64,000 nt of DNA from Rhizobium sp. P38BS-XIX (GCF_012641435.1 NZ_JABAIJ010000001.1:496001-560000); one strand, 5' to 3'. Counted from the first letter of the stretch, positions 27,588-39,277 are shown. Translations and numbers: made by a program. The notes: generated by a model not told the origin, from the sequence alone.

Positions 27588-28688
27588 ATGTCCGTTCGTC
27601 GACTAGCCGAAGATCAATTCCAGCCTGCCGCATTCGCTTTCAGCGATGAAAATGCGGTCTGGGCGGAAAAGACGATCAAGAAATACCCGGAAGGGCGCCA
27701 ACAGTCCGCGATCATTCCGCTACTGATGCGTGCGCAGGAGCAGGATGGCTGGGTCACCAGGCCGGCGATCGAGACGATCGCTGACATGCTTGATATGGCC
27801 TATATTCGCGCCCTTGAAGTCGCGACCTTCTACACGCAGTTCCAACTTCATCCGGTTGGCACGCGCGCTCACGTTCAGGTCTGCGGCACGACGCCCTGCA
27901 TGCTGCGCGGCGCCGAAGGGCTGATCAAGGTCTGCAAGAGCAAGATCAATGCGCATGCTTTCGACCGCAATGAAGACGGCACCCTGTCCTGGGAAGAAGT
28001 CGAATGTCAGGGCGCCTGCGTCAACGCACCGATGGTGGTGATCGGCAAGGATACCTATGAGGATCTGACCCCGACACGTCTCGAAGAGATCATCGATGCG
28101 TTCGCCGCAGGCAAGGGACACGAAATCGCGACCGGTCCGCAGATCGATCGAGTCTTTTCGGCTCCGGAAGGTGGCTTGACGTCTCTCCTGTCGGATGAGG
28201 CGAAGGCAAAGAGCGTTGCTGACAAGACGGCCAAGGCTGCGGCGGAAGCCGTATCGATCCCGCCGTCGGAAGCCGCTCGCGTCAAGAGCACGGATGCCGA
28301 GACCAACCAGAGCCTGAAGACGCCGGCAACGGCACCGAAGGAATCGGCCAAGAACGCCAAGATTGTCGAAACCGCCGCGGAGCCCGCAGCCGGTAAGCCG
28401 TCGCTTGACGACAAGGATCGTCCCGCCGGTATCGAAAGACCCGCGCAGCCGGATAATCTTCAGCTCATTTCAGGCGTCGGTCCGAAGATCGAAGGCACGT
28501 TGCATGAGCTTGGTATCTTTACCTTCGCGCAGATCGCGAGCTGGCACGAGGCCGAGCGCCATTGGGTCGACGGTTATCTGAATTTCAAGGGCCGGATCGA
28601 GCGCGACGAATGGGTCAAGCAGGCTGAGGCACTCGCTAAGGGTGGCGAAGCGGAATATATCAAGGTCTTCGGCAAGAAGCCGCGGTAA
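27588..28688 (+). CDS. nuoE: NADH-quinone oxidoreductase subunit E with helix-hairpin-helix extension
   Basis: The first 190 residues are a normal 24-kDa subunit binding the N1a [2Fe-2S] cluster: QVCGTTPCML and VECQGACVNAP supply the four cysteines. The protein is 366 residues long, far above the usual 160-220. An Ala/Lys/Glu-rich linker (about 195-285) leads to a C-terminal domain LQLISGVGPKIEGTLHELGI...FKGRIERDEWVKQAEAL, a helix-hairpin-helix type fold. A close relative of this domain ends the protein at 30009-30749. The extension is known in other rhizobial NuoE proteins; its role is not established. Confidence 0.95.
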   Translation: MSVRRLAEDQFQPAAFAFSDENAVWAEKTIKKYPEGRQQSAIIPLLMRAQEQDGWVTRPAIETIADMLDMAYIRALEVATFYTQFQLHPVGTRAHVQVCGTTPCMLRGAEGLIKVCKSKINAHAFDRNEDGTLSWEEVECQGACVNAPMVVIGKDTYEDLTPTRLEEIIDAFAAGKGHEIATGPQIDRVFSAPEGGLTSLLSDEAKAKSVADKTAKAAAEAVSIPPSEAARVKSTDAETNQSLKTPATAPKESAKNAKIVETAAEPAAGKPSLDDKDRPAGIERPAQPDNLQLISGVGPKIEGTLHELGIFTFAQIASWHEAERHWVDGYLNFKGRIERDEWVKQAEALAKGGEAEYIKVFGKKPR

Positions 28689-28698
28689 GAGGTGAAGC

Positions 28699-30003
28699 AT
28701 GTTACAGGATCAGGATCGCATCTTTACCAATATCTACGGCCTCAAGGATAAGTCCCTCAAGGGCGCGATGTCGCGCGGCCATTGGGATGGCACGAAGCAA
28801 ATCCTCGAAAAGGGCCGTGATTGGATCATCAATGAAATGAAGGCTTCCGGCCTTCGCGGCCGTGGCGGCGCAGGCTTTCCGACCGGCCTGAAGTGGTCCT
28901 TCATGCCGAAGGAAAGCGACGGTCGTCCGCACTACCTCGTCGTTAACGCCGACGAGTCCGAGCCGGGCACCTGCAAGGACCGCGACATCATGCGCCACGA
29001 TCCGCATACGCTGATCGAAGGCTGCGTCATCGCCGGTTTTGCCATGGGCGCAAACGCCGCCTACATCTACGTCCGCGGCGAATACATGCGTGAACGAGAA
29101 GCGCTGCAGGCCGCGATCGATGAATGCTACGATGCTGGTTTGTTGGGTAAAAACAACAAGCTCGGCTGGGATTTTGAGGTTTTCGTTCATCACGGCGCCG
29201 GCGCTTACATCTGCGGCGAAGAAACCGCACTGCTCGAAAGCCTTGAAGGCAAGAAGGGCCAGCCGCGTCTGAAGCCTCCGTTCCCGGCCAACATGGGGCT
29301 TTACGGCTGCCCGACGACTGTAAACAACGTCGAGTCGATCGCCGTTGCTCCGACCATCCTGCGTCGCGGCGCCGGCTGGTTCTCGTCTTTCGGCCGTCCG
29401 AACAATGTCGGCACGAAGCTGTTCATGCTCTCCGGTCACGTCAACCGTCCTTGCACGGTCGAAGAGACGATGGGCATTACCTTCCGCGAGCTGGTCGAAA
29501 AGCACGGCGGTGGTATTCGCGGCGGTTGGGACAACCTGCTTGCCGTCATTCCAGGCGGTGCGTCGTGCCCGGTCGTTCCGGCTGCTGACATCATCGACTG
29601 CCCGATGGATTTCGACGGTCTGCGTGAAGTCAAGTCGTCCTTCGGCACGGCCGCTGCGATTGTCATGGACAAGTCCACCGACATCATCAAGGCGATCGCC
29701 CGTATCTCGGCCTTCTTCAAGCACGAGAGCTGTGGCCAGTGCACGCCTTGCCGCGAAGGCACGGGCTGGATGTGGCGCGTTCTTGAGCGTATGGCTCGTG
29801 GTAACGCCCAGAAGCGCGAGATCGACATGCTGTTCCAGGTGACGAAGCAGATCGAAGGCCATACCATCTGTGCGCTCGGTGACGCAGCCGCATGGCCGGT
29901 GCAGGGCCTGATCCGCAATTTCCGTCCGGAAATCGAGAAGCGTATCGACCAGTACACCGCCAATGCGACGAGCCACGGCGCAGTTCTGGAAGCGGCCGAG
30001 TAA
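28699..30003 (+). CDS. nuoF: NADH-quinone oxidoreductase subunit F (FMN and NADH site)
   Basis: The 434-residue catalytic subunit oxidises NADH through FMN and cluster N3. [14 protein letters not shown] near 52-65 is the NADH/FMN glycine-rich loop, [13 protein letters not shown] the FMN site, [14 protein letters not shown] follows, and [15 protein letters not shown] near 345-359 gives three N3 cysteines, with the fourth in [10 protein letters not shown]. It follows nuoE by 10 bases with AAGAGGTG as ribosome site. Confidence 0.98.
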   Translation: MLQDQDRIFTNIYGLKDKSLKGAMSRGHWDGTKQILEKGRDWIINEMKASGLRGRGGAGFPTGLKWSFMPKESDGRPHYLVVNADESEPGTCKDRDIMRHDPHTLIEGCVIAGFAMGANAAYIYVRGEYMREREALQAAIDECYDAGLLGKNNKLGWDFEVFVHHGAGAYICGEETALLESLEGKKGQPRLKPPFPANMGLYGCPTTVNNVESIAVAPTILRRGAGWFSSFGRPNNVGTKLFMLSGHVNRPCTVEETMGITFRELVEKHGGGIRGGWDNLLAVIPGGASCPVVPAADIIDCPMDFDGLREVKSSFGTAAAIVMDKSTDIIKAIARISAFFKHESCGQCTPCREGTGWMWRVLERMARGNAQKREIDMLFQVTKQIEGHTICALGDAAAWPVQGLIRNFRPEIEKRIDQYTANATSHGAVLEAAE

Positions 30004-30008
30004 GGATC

Positions 30009-30749
30009 ATGATGGCGAAGCCGAGGAATATCATGCAGGACAGCGGAGCAGCCGATAGTGCATCGGCCGAGCTCGGCCGCGTCGCTGCCGATATGCTTCG
30101 GCATGGGCCCGTCATGCCGATCCATCCGCTGATGGCCCATCCGGCTGCGGCGTTTGCCGCAGCGGCGGCCATCGGTTTTGGTATTACGTCGCAGATTGCC
30201 GGTGTGTTCTTCGGTGCGGTTCAGGGCGCTGTCGAGGCGGCAAACAAATATGCCGCCGAGCACGATGGACGCAACGATATCGCTGTCGTCGAAAAGGCGG
30301 CTGCTGCGACGAATGGGGCAGGGGATACGAAGCCTGTGAGGGTATCGCCCGTTGCCAAGCCGGTCGCACCAAAGCCTGCGATCGTGAAGTCGAAGGCCTT
30401 GCCAGTCGTTGGCAAGAAGGCAGCTGCGAAGCCGGTTGCCGAGGTTGTGGCGGCGCCTGCGAAGAGCAAGGCCAAGGTGGAAGCCGTTACGGCAGTCGCT
30501 GTGAAACCAGCTCAGGCGCGGAGCCGCAAGGCCGTTGCAAAGTCCGATGACCTGAAGCGAATTTCGGGTGTCGGGCCGAAGCTGGAGCAGGTGTTGAACG
30601 AGCGCGGCTTTCAGCGTTTCGCCGATATCGCCGCCTGGAGCGATGCGGATATCGATCGGATCGATGCCGAGCTTGGTTTCGACGGTCGTATTCGGCGCGA
30701 TGACTGGGTCGGCCAGGCGAAGGCGCTTCTGCCGAAAGGCCGGAGTTGA
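30009..30749 (+). CDS. Ala/Lys-rich protein with a C-terminal helix-hairpin-helix domain
   Basis: Two adjacent ATGs (30009, 30012) follow AAGGA after the nuoF stop; the product has 245-246 residues. A possible membrane-facing segment (HPAAAFAAAAAIGFGITSQIAGVFFG) is near 40-65. A long low-complexity Ala/Lys/Val linker follows. The C-terminal 65 residues (LKRISGVGPKLEQVLNERGF...GRIRRDDWVGQAKAL) closely resemble the end of NuoE two genes upstream. Such proteins are common in rhizobial nuo operons but are not core subunits. It could help assemble or anchor complex I; this is inference. Confidence 0.8.
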   Translation: MMAKPRNIMQDSGAADSASAELGRVAADMLRHGPVMPIHPLMAHPAAAFAAAAAIGFGITSQIAGVFFGAVQGAVEAANKYAAEHDGRNDIAVVEKAAAATNGAGDTKPVRVSPVAKPVAPKPAIVKSKALPVVGKKAAAKPVAEVVAAPAKSKAKVEAVTAVAVKPAQARSRKAVAKSDDLKRISGVGPKLEQVLNERGFQRFADIAAWSDADIDRIDAELGFDGRIRRDDWVGQAKALLPKGRS

Positions 30750-30990
30750 AGGTTTTCCCCGGCCGTATCTGACGGTAGGGGAGTGTGAATCAAAGCGGTT
30801 GAAATGAAGCGGGTGTGCCCCGTCGGATTTCGATCGGTCTGCGGGTCTTGTGGGGACAAGGCTTGGCAAAGTTTATTGTGAGCAACCGGTGCCACGCGGC
30901 CTCAAGTCGCCCGATGGCAATCCGGTCTGCGATCATGAAATTGTCTGCGGCCACGTTCGGCTGGAGACGTGACATAGGACTGAGTGGACG

Positions 30991-33072
30991 ATGGCTAAAC
31001 TGAAGATTGACGGTAAAGAGATCGAAGTTCCGGATCACTACACGCTTATTCAGGCGTGCGAGGAAGCCGGCGCCGAAGTCCCGCGCTTCTGCTTCCATGA
31101 ACGACTGTCGGTGGCCGGCAATTGCCGCATGTGCCTTGTTGAGGTAAAGGGCGGCCCGCCGAAGCCTCAGGCTTCCTGCGCCATGGGCGTTCGCGATATC
31201 CGCGGCGGTCCGAACGGCGAGCTCCCGGAAGTTTTCACCAACACGCCGATGGTCAAGAAGGCCCGCGAAGGCGTGATGGAATTCCTGCTGATCAACCACC
31301 CGCTGGATTGCCCGATCTGCGACCAGGGCGGCGAATGCGACCTGCAGGACCAGGCCATGGCCTTCGGCATCGACAGTTCGCGCTATCAGGAAGACAAGCG
31401 CGCCGTCGAAGACAAGTATATCGGCCCGCTCGTCAAGACCGTGATGAACCGCTGCATTCACTGCACGCGCTGCGTCCGCTTCACGACGGAAGTTGCCGGT
31501 ATCTCCGAACTCGGCCTGATCGGTCGCGGCGAAGACGCCGAAATCACCACCTATCTCGAGCAGGCGATGACCTCCGAGCTGCAGGGCAACGTCGTTGACC
31601 TTTGCCCGGTCGGCGCTCTGACCTCGAAGCCGTTCGCTTTCACGGCTCGCCCTTGGGAACTGAACAAGACGGAATCGATCGACGTCATGGACGCGCTCGG
31701 TTCGGCTATCCGCGTCGATACCCGTGGCCGCGAAGTGATGCGCGTGCTGCCCCGTGTCAACGAGCAGATCAATGAAGAGTGGATCTCCGACAAGACCCGC
31801 TTCATCTGGGATGGTCTGAAGACCCAGCGTCTCGACAAGCCCTATGTCCGCAAGGATGGCCGTCTGCAGCCGTCAACCTGGGGCGATGCTTTCGCCGCCA
31901 TCAAGTCGGCTGTCGCTGCCTCGAGCGGCGCCAAGATCGGCGCCATTGCCGGCGATCTCGCTTCCGTCGAAGAAATGTATGCTCTCTCCGAGCTGCTGAA
32001 ATCGCTGGGATCGGAAAACCTCGACTGTCGCCAGGACGGGACGGCTCTTGATCCGTCGCTCGGCCGCGCAAGCTATATCTTCAACCCGAGCATCGAAGGC
32101 ATCGAAGCCGCCGATGCCCTGTTGATTGTCGGCGCCAATCCCCGCTTCGAAGCTGCCGTGATGAACTCGCGCATCCGCAAGCGCTGGCGCCGCGGCAAGT
32201 TCCCGATCGGTGTCATCGGTGAACATTCTGATCTCCGCTATTCCTACGATTATCTCGGTGCTGGCCCGGATACGCTCGCCGATCTCGTCAGCGGTTCGCA
32301 CAAGTTCGCCGACATTCTGAAGAACGCAGAAAAGCCGATGATCATCATCGGGCAGGGCGCTCTGATCCGTGAAGACGGTGCTCAGGTGCTCGCAAATGCA
32401 GCAAAACTTGCTGCTGCTGTTGGCGTCGTCAAGGACGGCTGGAATGGCTTTGCGGTGCTGCACACGGCAGCGTCGCGCGTCGGCGGCCTCGATCTCGGCT
32501 TCGTGCCGGGCGCTAAGGGCGTCAATGCGGCTGACATGCTGTCGGCGATGGACGTGCTGTTCCTGCTCGGTGCCGACGAACTCGATTTCAGCCGCAAGGG
32601 TGCGAAGTTCACGGTCTATATCGGCTCGCATGGCGACAACGGCGCTCAGAGCGCCGACGTCATCCTGCCGGCGGCTGCTTACACCGAAAAGTCGGGCACC
32701 TGGGTCAATACTGAAGGCCGCGTGCAGATGAGCAACCGTGCCGGTTTCGCACCGGGCGACGCTCGCGAGGACTGGGCGGTCATCCGCGCTCTTTCCGACG
32801 TGCTCGGAAAGAAGCTTCCCTTTGATTCGCTGAGAGAATTGCGCGCGAAGCTCTATGCAGCCTTCCCGCATTTCGCCGGCATCGACGAGATCGCCGAAGC
32901 CGATAGCGCCCAAATTGCCGCACTTGCGAAAAAAGCCGGTGCGATGGGCAAATCGGCATTTGCTTCGCCGATCAAAGACTTCTATTTGACGAACCCGATA
33001 GCGCGCGCCTCGGCTGTCATGGCTGAGTGCTCGGCATTGGCCCGCAACAATTTCCAGGCTGCGGCAGAGTAA
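30991..33072 (+). CDS. nuoG: NADH-quinone oxidoreductase subunit G (75 kDa)
   Basis: A 693-residue iron-sulfur subunit. Near the N-terminus are the ferredoxin-like N1b cysteines (PRFCFHERLSVAGNCRMCLVEV), then the His/Cys N5 motif (HPLDCPICDQGGECDLQD) and the N4 cluster CIHCTRCVRF, followed by a molybdopterin-oxidoreductase-like domain without cofactor residues. The start ATG lies 241 bases after the previous gene, the longest gap inside the operon; I see no gene in that gap. Confidence 0.98.
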   Translation: MAKLKIDGKEIEVPDHYTLIQACEEAGAEVPRFCFHERLSVAGNCRMCLVEVKGGPPKPQASCAMGVRDIRGGPNGELPEVFTNTPMVKKAREGVMEFLLINHPLDCPICDQGGECDLQDQAMAFGIDSSRYQEDKRAVEDKYIGPLVKTVMNRCIHCTRCVRFTTEVAGISELGLIGRGEDAEITTYLEQAMTSELQGNVVDLCPVGALTSKPFAFTARPWELNKTESIDVMDALGSAIRVDTRGREVMRVLPRVNEQINEEWISDKTRFIWDGLKTQRLDKPYVRKDGRLQPSTWGDAFAAIKSAVAASSGAKIGAIAGDLASVEEMYALSELLKSLGSENLDCRQDGTALDPSLGRASYIFNPSIEGIEAADALLIVGANPRFEAAVMNSRIRKRWRRGKFPIGVIGEHSDLRYSYDYLGAGPDTLADLVSGSHKFADILKNAEKPMIIIGQGALIREDGAQVLANAAKLAAAVGVVKDGWNGFAVLHTAASRVGGLDLGFVPGAKGVNAADMLSAMDVLFLLGADELDFSRKGAKFTVYIGSHGDNGAQSADVILPAAAYTEKSGTWVNTEGRVQMSNRAGFAPGDAREDWAVIRALSDVLGKKLPFDSLRELRAKLYAAFPHFAGIDEIAEADSAQIAALAKKAGAMGKSAFASPIKDFYLTNPIARASAVMAECSALARNNFQAAAE

Positions 33073-33084
33073 GGGCAGAGGACT

Positions 33085-34128
33085 ATGGATTCATTCGTTT
33101 CGACCTATCTCTGGCCGGCGCTGATCATGATCGGCCAGTCTTTGCTGCTCCTGGTCTGCCTGCTGGTGTTCATCGCCTATATTCTTCTTGCCGACCGCAA
33201 GATCTGGGCGGCGGTTCAGCTGCGTCGCGGCCCGAACGTCGTTGGCCCCTTCGGCCTGTTCCAGTCTTTCGCCGACCTCTTGAAGTTCATGTTCAAGGAG
33301 CCGATCATCCCGGCCGGCGCCAACAAGACCGTGTTCCTGCTCGCACCGCTGGTTTCCGTGGTGCTGGCTCTCTCCACCTGGGCCGTCGTGCCGGTGGCGC
33401 AGAACTGGGTCGTTGCCGACATCAACGTCGGTATCCTTTACATCCTGGCGATCTCGTCGCTTGAAGTTTACGGCATCATCATGGGTGGCTGGGCTTCGAA
33501 CTCGAAGTATCCGTTCCTCGGCGCGCTCCGCTCCGCCGCGCAGATGGTGTCTTACGAAGTCTCGATCGGCCTCGTCATCGTCACCGTTCTGCTCTGCGTC
33601 GGTTCGCTGAACCTGACGGATATCGTGCTCTCGCAGCAGACGGGCCTCGGCACCAAGCTTGGCCTGCCGGCGTCGTTCCTCGACTGGCACTGGCTGTCGC
33701 TGTTCCCGATGTTCATCGTGTTCTTCATCTCGGCGCTGGCTGAGACGAACCGTCCGCCCTTCGATCTTCCGGAAGCGGAATCGGAGCTGGTTGCCGGCTT
33801 CATGGTCGAATACGGTTCTTCGCCATACATGATGTTCATGCTTGGCGAATACGCTGCCGTCGTTCTGATGTGCTCGCTGACGACGATCCTTTTCCTCGGC
33901 GGCTGGCTGCCTCCGGTCGATATCTGGATCCTGAACTGGGTTCCGGGCATCATCTGGTTCCTGCTGAAGTCGTGCTTTGTTTTCTTCATGTTCGCGATGG
34001 TGAAGGCTTTCGTGCCGCGCTACCGCTATGACCAGCTCATGCGCCTTGGCTGGAAGGTTTTCCTGCCGCTGTCGCTCGCCATGGTCGTTATTGTTGCATT
34101 CGTGCTGAAGCTGACGGGATGGGCATGA
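33085..34128 (+). CDS. nuoH: NADH-quinone oxidoreductase subunit H
   Basis: The 347-residue membrane subunit that links the quinone cavity to the proton channels. About eight transmembrane helices are visible. [22 protein letters not shown] near residues 32-53 and [19 protein letters not shown] near 218-236 are the family signatures for the quinone-entry loops. GGCAGAGGACT precedes the ATG, 12 bases after nuoG. Confidence 0.97.
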   Translation: MDSFVSTYLWPALIMIGQSLLLLVCLLVFIAYILLADRKIWAAVQLRRGPNVVGPFGLFQSFADLLKFMFKEPIIPAGANKTVFLLAPLVSVVLALSTWAVVPVAQNWVVADINVGILYILAISSLEVYGIIMGGWASNSKYPFLGALRSAAQMVSYEVSIGLVIVTVLLCVGSLNLTDIVLSQQTGLGTKLGLPASFLDWHWLSLFPMFIVFFISALAETNRPPFDLPEAESELVAGFMVEYGSSPYMMFMLGEYAAVVLMCSLTTILFLGGWLPPVDIWILNWVPGIIWFLLKSCFVFFMFAMVKAFVPRYRYDQLMRLGWKVFLPLSLAMVVIVAFVLKLTGWA

Positions 34129-34168
34129 TGATGTCGATCCTCGCTTCAAGCAGATTTGGAGGTTGAAG

Positions 34169-34660
34169 ATGGCCGGATTGTCCAACGCCGTCAGCTCGCT
34201 GTTCCTCAAGGAATTTGTCGGCGCATTCTTTTTGTCGATGCGTTACTTCTTCAAGCAGAAGGCAACGATCAATTATCCCTTCGAAAAGGGGCCGGTCAGC
34301 CCGCGCTTCCGTGGTGAACACGCACTGCGCCGTTATCCCAACGGCGAAGAGCGCTGCATCGCCTGCAAGCTTTGCGAAGCCATCTGTCCTGCCCAGGCCA
34401 TCACCATCGAAGCCGGCCCGCGCCGCAACGACGGCACTCGCCGCACGGTGCGTTACGATATCGACATGGTGAAGTGCATCTATTGCGGCTTCTGCCAGGA
34501 AGCCTGCCCGGTCGACGCGATCGTCGAAGGGCCGAACTTCGAATTCGCCACCGAAACCCGCGAAGAGCTCTACTTCGACAAGGCGCGGCTTTTGGACAAT
34601 GGCGACCGCTGGGAACGTGAAATCGCGCAGAACATTGCGATGGATTCGCCGTACCGCTGA
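34169..34660 (+). CDS. nuoI: NADH-quinone oxidoreductase subunit I (2 x 4Fe-4S)
   Basis: From ATG 34169, with GGAGG six bases upstream, the protein has 163 residues. It is an 8Fe ferredoxin-type subunit carrying clusters N6a and N6b: [12 protein letters not shown] and [12 protein letters not shown] are complete. An N-terminal amphipathic helix ([18 protein letters not shown]) touches the membrane arm. A TTG at 34163 is a less likely start. Confidence 0.97.
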   Translation: MAGLSNAVSSLFLKEFVGAFFLSMRYFFKQKATINYPFEKGPVSPRFRGEHALRRYPNGEERCIACKLCEAICPAQAITIEAGPRRNDGTRRTVRYDIDMVKCIYCGFCQEACPVDAIVEGPNFEFATETREELYFDKARLLDNGDRWEREIAQNIAMDSPYR

Positions 34661-34809
34661 GCGGAGTTTTGAGTATGCCGTGACTGGCGGTCGATGATCG
34701 CCGTCGCGGTTGAATCTAGACCGGGGCTTTGCCGGATGACAATCCGGCCGAGCTCCATCGGGCAGGGGACACTCCCGGCTGCCCGGGGGAAGACGAAAAA
34801 GGCACCAAC

Positions 34810-35424
34810 ATGGGTCTGCAGGCTCTTTTTTTCTACATCTTCGCCTTTGTCGCTGTGGCGTCGGCGTTCATGGTCATCTCGGCGCGGAATCCGGTCCATT
34901 CGGTCCTGTTCCTCATCCTGGTTTTCTTTAACGCGGCCGGCCTCTTCCTGTTGATGGGGGCTGAATTCCTGGCGATGATCCTGCTGGTCGTTTATGTCGG
35001 CGCCGTGGCGGTCCTCTTCCTCTTCGTCGTCATGATGCTCGACGTCGACTTTTCCGAGCTCAGGGCCGGCATTCTGGAATACGCTCCGATCGGCGCACTG
35101 ATCGGTGTCATTCTGGCGGCCGAGCTGATCGTCGTTATCGGCGGCAGCGTGATTTCGCCCGAGATTGCAAAGACGGTCGCCATGCCGATCCCGGCCTCGA
35201 CGCAGCGCACCAACACTGCCGCGCTCGGCGACGTGCTCTACACCAACTACGTATACTTCTTCGAGATCGCCGGCCTCGTTCTGCTGGTCGCGATGATCGG
35301 CGCGATCGTGCTGACGCTCAAGCATCGCACGCATATCAAGCGCCAGAATATTTCCCAACAGGTCGCCCGCACGCCCGCGACCGCCGTCGAGGTGGTCAAG
35401 GTCAAGCCGGGGCAGGGCGTCTGA
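34810..35424 (+). CDS. nuoJ: NADH-quinone oxidoreductase subunit J
   Basis: A 204-residue membrane subunit with five helices, starting at ATG 34810 ([11 protein letters not shown]), with AAAAAGG upstream; extending to an in-frame ATG at 34729 adds a polar stretch unlike the family. [16 protein letters not shown] and [24 protein letters not shown] are conserved. The long gap after nuoI (34661-34809) contains no gene that I can see. Confidence 0.95.
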   Translation: MGLQALFFYIFAFVAVASAFMVISARNPVHSVLFLILVFFNAAGLFLLMGAEFLAMILLVVYVGAVAVLFLFVVMMLDVDFSELRAGILEYAPIGALIGVILAAELIVVIGGSVISPEIAKTVAMPIPASTQRTNTAALGDVLYTNYVYFFEIAGLVLLVAMIGAIVLTLKHRTHIKRQNISQQVARTPATAVEVVKVKPGQGV

Positions 35425-35455
35425 GGCGAGGCACGAGGATCAAAGGAACAAGAAC

Positions 35456-35764
35456 ATGGTCATCGGACTTTCCCACTACCTCACGGTTAGCGCCATCCTC
35501 TTCGTGCTCGGCGTCTTCGGTATCTTTCTGAACCGTAAGAACGTCATCATCATCCTGATGTCCGTCGAACTCATATTGCTCGCGGTCAACATCAACATGG
35601 TCGCCTTCTCGTCGTTCCTCAACGACATCGTCGGCCAGGTTTTCGCTCTATTCATTTTGACCGTCGCCGCCGCCGAGGCTGCTATCGGTCTTGCAATTCT
35701 CGTCGTCTTCTACCGTAACCGCGGCTCCATCGCGGTTGAAGACGTCAACGTGATGAAGGGCTGA
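35456..35764 (+). CDS. nuoK: NADH-quinone oxidoreductase subunit K
   Basis: The 102-residue subunit K has three helices and the key membrane glutamates in [16 protein letters not shown] and [13 protein letters not shown]. Length equals the family standard. CAAAGGAACAAGAAC precedes the start. Confidence 0.97.
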   Translation: MVIGLSHYLTVSAILFVLGVFGIFLNRKNVIIILMSVELILLAVNINMVAFSSFLNDIVGQVFALFILTVAAAEAAIGLAILVVFYRNRGSIAVEDVNVMKG

Positions 35765-35771
35765 TACAGCT

Positions 35772-37766
35772 ATGTTTTTATATAAGGCTATCGTCTTTCT
35801 TCCTTTGATCGGCGCGATCATAGCCGGCCTTTTCGGCCGCGCGATCGGCGCCAAGGCTTCGGAATACGTCACCAGCGGCCTGATGATCATCGCAGCCGTG
35901 CTGTCATGGATCGTCTTCTTCACTGTGGCGCTCGGCCATACGGACGGCCCGATCAAGGTTGAAGTCCTGCGCTGGATCCAGTCCGGCGGCATCGACGTAT
36001 CCTGGTCGCTGCGCGTCGACACGCTGACATCGATCATGCTGATCGTGGTGAACTCGGTCTCGACCCTGGTTCACGTCTACTCGGTCGGATACATGCATCA
36101 TGATCCGCATCGTCCGCGCTTCTTCGCCTATCTTTCGCTCTTCACCTTCGCCATGCTGATGCTGGTGACTTCCGACAACCTCGCCCAGATGTTCTTCGGC
36201 TGGGAAGGCGTCGGTCTGGCCTCCTACCTGCTCATCGGCTTCTGGTTCAAGAAGCCGTCCGCTTCGGCCGCTGCGATGAAGGCCTTCATCGTCAACCGCG
36301 TCGGCGACTTCGGCTTCGTGCTCGGCATCGCAGGCGTCTTCGTTCTGTTTGGCTCGATCAACTTCGACGTCATCTTCGGCAATGCGCAGAGCTTTGCCGC
36401 AGGGCAGGGCGGTCAGCCGACCGATGTCGTGTTGAACTTCCTCGGCATGCACCTCGATCGTGGCCACGCTCTTACGGCCGTCTGCCTACTGCTGTTCATG
36501 GGCGCTATGGGTAAGTCGGCGCAGTTCCTGCTGCACACCTGGCTTCCGGACGCGATGGAAGGCCCGACCCCGGTTTCGGCGCTCATTCATGCCGCGACCA
36601 TGGTCACCGCCGGCGTCTTCCTCGTCGCCCGCATGTCGCCGATCTTCGAACTCTCGCCGGATGCGCTGACTTTCGTCACTATCATCGGCGCGATCACTGC
36701 CTTCTTCGCTGCAACCGTCGGCCTCGTACAGAACGACATCAAGCGCGTCATCGCTTACTCGACCTGTTCGCAGCTGGGCTACATGTTCGTCGCCCTAGGC
36801 GTCGGCGCTTACGGTGCTGCCATCTTCCACCTGTTCACGCACGCCTTCTTCAAGGCGCTCCTGTTCCTCTGCGCCGGCTCGGTCATTCACGCCGTCGACG
36901 GCGAGCAGGACATGCGGCATATGGGTGGTCTTCGTACGCACATCAAGAAGACCTACTGGATGATGATGATCGGCACGCTTGCGATCACCGGCGTCGGCAT
37001 TCCGTTCACACCGTTCGGCTTCGCTGGCTTCTTCTCCAAGGATGCGATCATCTCGGCTGCTTATACGTCGCACAATCCGGCTGCTGGCTTTGCCTTCACG
37101 CTGCTGGTCATTGCCGCGCTGTTCACGAGCTTCTATTCGTGGCGCCTGATTTTCATGACCTTCTTCGGAAAACCGCGCGCCTCGCATGAGGTCATGCACC
37201 ATGTGCACGAATCGCCGAATGTCATGCTGATCCCGCTCTATCTGCTGGCGATCGGCGCAGTCTTCGCCGGTTGGTATTTCCATGACTACTTCGTCGGTCA
37301 CGACTACGAAGAATTCTGGAAGCACGCGCTGTTCACGCTGCCTGACAACAAGATCCTCGAAGAGATGGAGCATGCCCCGCATTGGGTCGAGCTTAGCCCG
37401 TTCATCGCGATGATCGTCGGCTTTGTGGTTGCATGGTACATGTACATCAAGTCGCCGGAAACGCCGCGCAGGCTCGCTCAGCAGCAGCGCCCGCTCTACG
37501 AGTTCCTTTTGAACAAATGGTACTTCGACGAACTGTATGACTTCCTCTTCGTTCGCTCCGCCAAGGCTCTTGGCCGCTTCCTCTGGAAGAAGGGCGATGT
37601 CGGAGTCATCGATACCATCGGCCCGAACGGCATTGCCGCACGCGTGGTCGATGTTACCAACCGCGTCGTGCGCCTGCAGACCGGCTACCTTTATCACTAT
37701 GCCTTCGCGATGCTGCTCGGCATTGCGGCCCTCGTTACCTGGATGATGCTCGGGAGTTCCCTCTGA
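35772..37766 (+). CDS. nuoL: NADH-quinone oxidoreductase subunit L (antiporter-like)
   Basis: A 664-residue proton-pumping subunit of the Mrp-antiporter family. [18 protein letters not shown] contains the conserved glutamate, [31 protein letters not shown] is the family core (quoted residues lie near 245-280), and [18 protein letters not shown] has the channel lysine region. The long C-terminal lateral helix is present. Its last base overlaps the nuoM start (TGATG). Confidence 0.97.
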   Translation: MFLYKAIVFLPLIGAIIAGLFGRAIGAKASEYVTSGLMIIAAVLSWIVFFTVALGHTDGPIKVEVLRWIQSGGIDVSWSLRVDTLTSIMLIVVNSVSTLVHVYSVGYMHHDPHRPRFFAYLSLFTFAMLMLVTSDNLAQMFFGWEGVGLASYLLIGFWFKKPSASAAAMKAFIVNRVGDFGFVLGIAGVFVLFGSINFDVIFGNAQSFAAGQGGQPTDVVLNFLGMHLDRGHALTAVCLLLFMGAMGKSAQFLLHTWLPDAMEGPTPVSALIHAATMVTAGVFLVARMSPIFELSPDALTFVTIIGAITAFFAATVGLVQNDIKRVIAYSTCSQLGYMFVALGVGAYGAAIFHLFTHAFFKALLFLCAGSVIHAVDGEQDMRHMGGLRTHIKKTYWMMMIGTLAITGVGIPFTPFGFAGFFSKDAIISAAYTSHNPAAGFAFTLLVIAALFTSFYSWRLIFMTFFGKPRASHEVMHHVHESPNVMLIPLYLLAIGAVFAGWYFHDYFVGHDYEEFWKHALFTLPDNKILEEMEHAPHWVELSPFIAMIVGFVVAWYMYIKSPETPRRLAQQQRPLYEFLLNKWYFDELYDFLFVRSAKALGRFLWKKGDVGVIDTIGPNGIAARVVDVTNRVVRLQTGYLYHYAFAMLLGIAALVTWMMLGSSL

Positions 37767-39277
37767 TGACCGATTGGCCTATTCTTTCAACGGTCACGTT
37801 CCTGCCGCTGGTGGGCGTCCTTCTCCTGCTGTTCACCCGGGACGATGGCCCCAACGGTCGCCGCAACATCCTGAACATTTCGCTGGCGACGACGATTTTC
37901 ACCTTCCTTGTCTCGCTGTTGATCTGGATCTGGTTCGACAATGCCAATCCGGGTTTCCAGCTGATCGAGAAGCATGAGTGGCTGACGACCGGTATCAGCT
38001 ATCATATGGGCGTCGACGGCATCTCCATGCTGTTCGTCATCCTGTCGACCTTCCTGATGCCGTTCTGCGTCGCTGCAAGCTGGCTCTCGGTCGAAAAGCG
38101 TCTGAAGGACTACATGATCGCCTTCCTCGTCCTTGAGACGATGATGATCGGCGTGTTCGTCTCGCTGGACATCGTGCTGTTCTACGTCTTCTTCGAAGCC
38201 GGCCTGATCCCGATGTTCCTGATCATCGGCGTATGGGGCGGCAAGGATCGCGTTTACGCCAGCTACAAGTTCTTTCTTTACACGCTGCTCGGCTCGGTGC
38301 TGATGCTGCTCGCCATCATGGCGATGTACTGGCAGGCCGGCACGACGGACATTCAGGCGCTGCTGCAATACAAGTTCCCGCCGCAGATGCAGACTTGGCT
38401 ATGGTTGGCGTTCTTCGCCTCCTTCGCGGTGAAAATGCCGATGTGGCCGGTTCATACCTGGCTTCCCGACGCGCACGTTCAGGCGCCGACGGCCGGCTCG
38501 GTCATCCTGGCGGGCGTTCTCCTGAAGCTCGGCGGCTATGGTCTCATCCGCTTCTCGCTCGGCATGTTCCCGAACGCTTCAGAGTATTTTGCGCCGCTCG
38601 TCTTCGCGATGTCCGTCATCGCCATCATCTACACCTCGCTGGTGGCGCTGATGCAGGAAGACATCAAGAAGCTGATCGCTTATTCCTCGGTCGCCCACAT
38701 GGGTTACGTAACGATGGGTATTTTCGCGGCGAACCAGCAGGGTGTTCAGGGCGCAATCTTCCAGATGCTCTCGCACGGTATCGTCTCCGGCGCGCTCTTC
38801 CTCTGTGTCGGCGTGATCTACGACCGCACCCATACCCGCGAAATCGCGGCCTATGGTGGCCTGGTCAACAACATGCCGAAATACGCCGTTGCCATGATGG
38901 TCTTCACCATGGCCAATGTCGGTCTGCCCGGCACATCCGGCTTCATCGGTGAATTCCTGACCCTGATCGGCGTGTTCCGCGCGAACACCTGGGTTGCGCT
39001 CTTTGCCGCCACCGGCGTTATCCTGTCGGCCGCTTATGCGCTCTGGCTCTACCGCCGCGTCATTTTCGGCGTGCTGGACAAGGAAAACCTGAAGAAGCTT
39101 CTGGATCTGTCCCCGCGTGAACAGCTGATCCTTTATCCGCTGATCGCGCTCACGATCCTCTTCGGCGTCTATCCGGCTCCGATCTTCGATGCCACTGCCG
39201 CTTCGGTGGATCTGCTGGTAAACAATTATACCGCTGCCCTGCACGCTGCGCAGAATGTTGCGCTGTCGATGAATTGA
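37766..39277 (+). CDS. nuoM: NADH-quinone oxidoreductase subunit M (antiporter-like)
   Basis: A 503-residue proton-pumping subunit with about 14 helices. [20 protein letters not shown] has the conserved glutamate, [20 protein letters not shown] and [19 protein letters not shown] are the antiporter signatures. The ATG overlaps the nuoL stop by one base. Confidence 0.97.
   Translation: MTDWPILSTVTFLPLVGVLLLLFTRDDGPNGRRNILNISLATTIFTFLVSLLIWIWFDNANPGFQLIEKHEWLTTGISYHMGVDGISMLFVILSTFLMPFCVAASWLSVEKRLKDYMIAFLVLETMMIGVFVSLDIVLFYVFFEAGLIPMFLIIGVWGGKDRVYASYKFFLYTLLGSVLMLLAIMAMYWQAGTTDIQALLQYKFPPQMQTWLWLAFFASFAVKMPMWPVHTWLPDAHVQAPTAGSVILAGVLLKLGGYGLIRFSLGMFPNASEYFAPLVFAMSVIAIIYTSLVALMQEDIKKLIAYSSVAHMGYVTMGIFAANQQGVQGAIFQMLSHGIVSGALFLCVGVIYDRTHTREIAAYGGLVNNMPKYAVAMMVFTMANVGLPGTSGFIGEFLTLIGVFRANTWVALFAATGVILSAAYALWLYRRVIFGVLDKENLKKLLDLSPREQLILYPLIALTILFGVYPAPIFDATAASVDLLVNNYTAALHAAQNVALSMN

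Noticed and set aside
30750..30990. A possible small gene in the gap before nuoG (62 codons from 30815)
   Set aside because: It has no ribosome site, ends inside nuoG in another frame and has an antisense-like composition.
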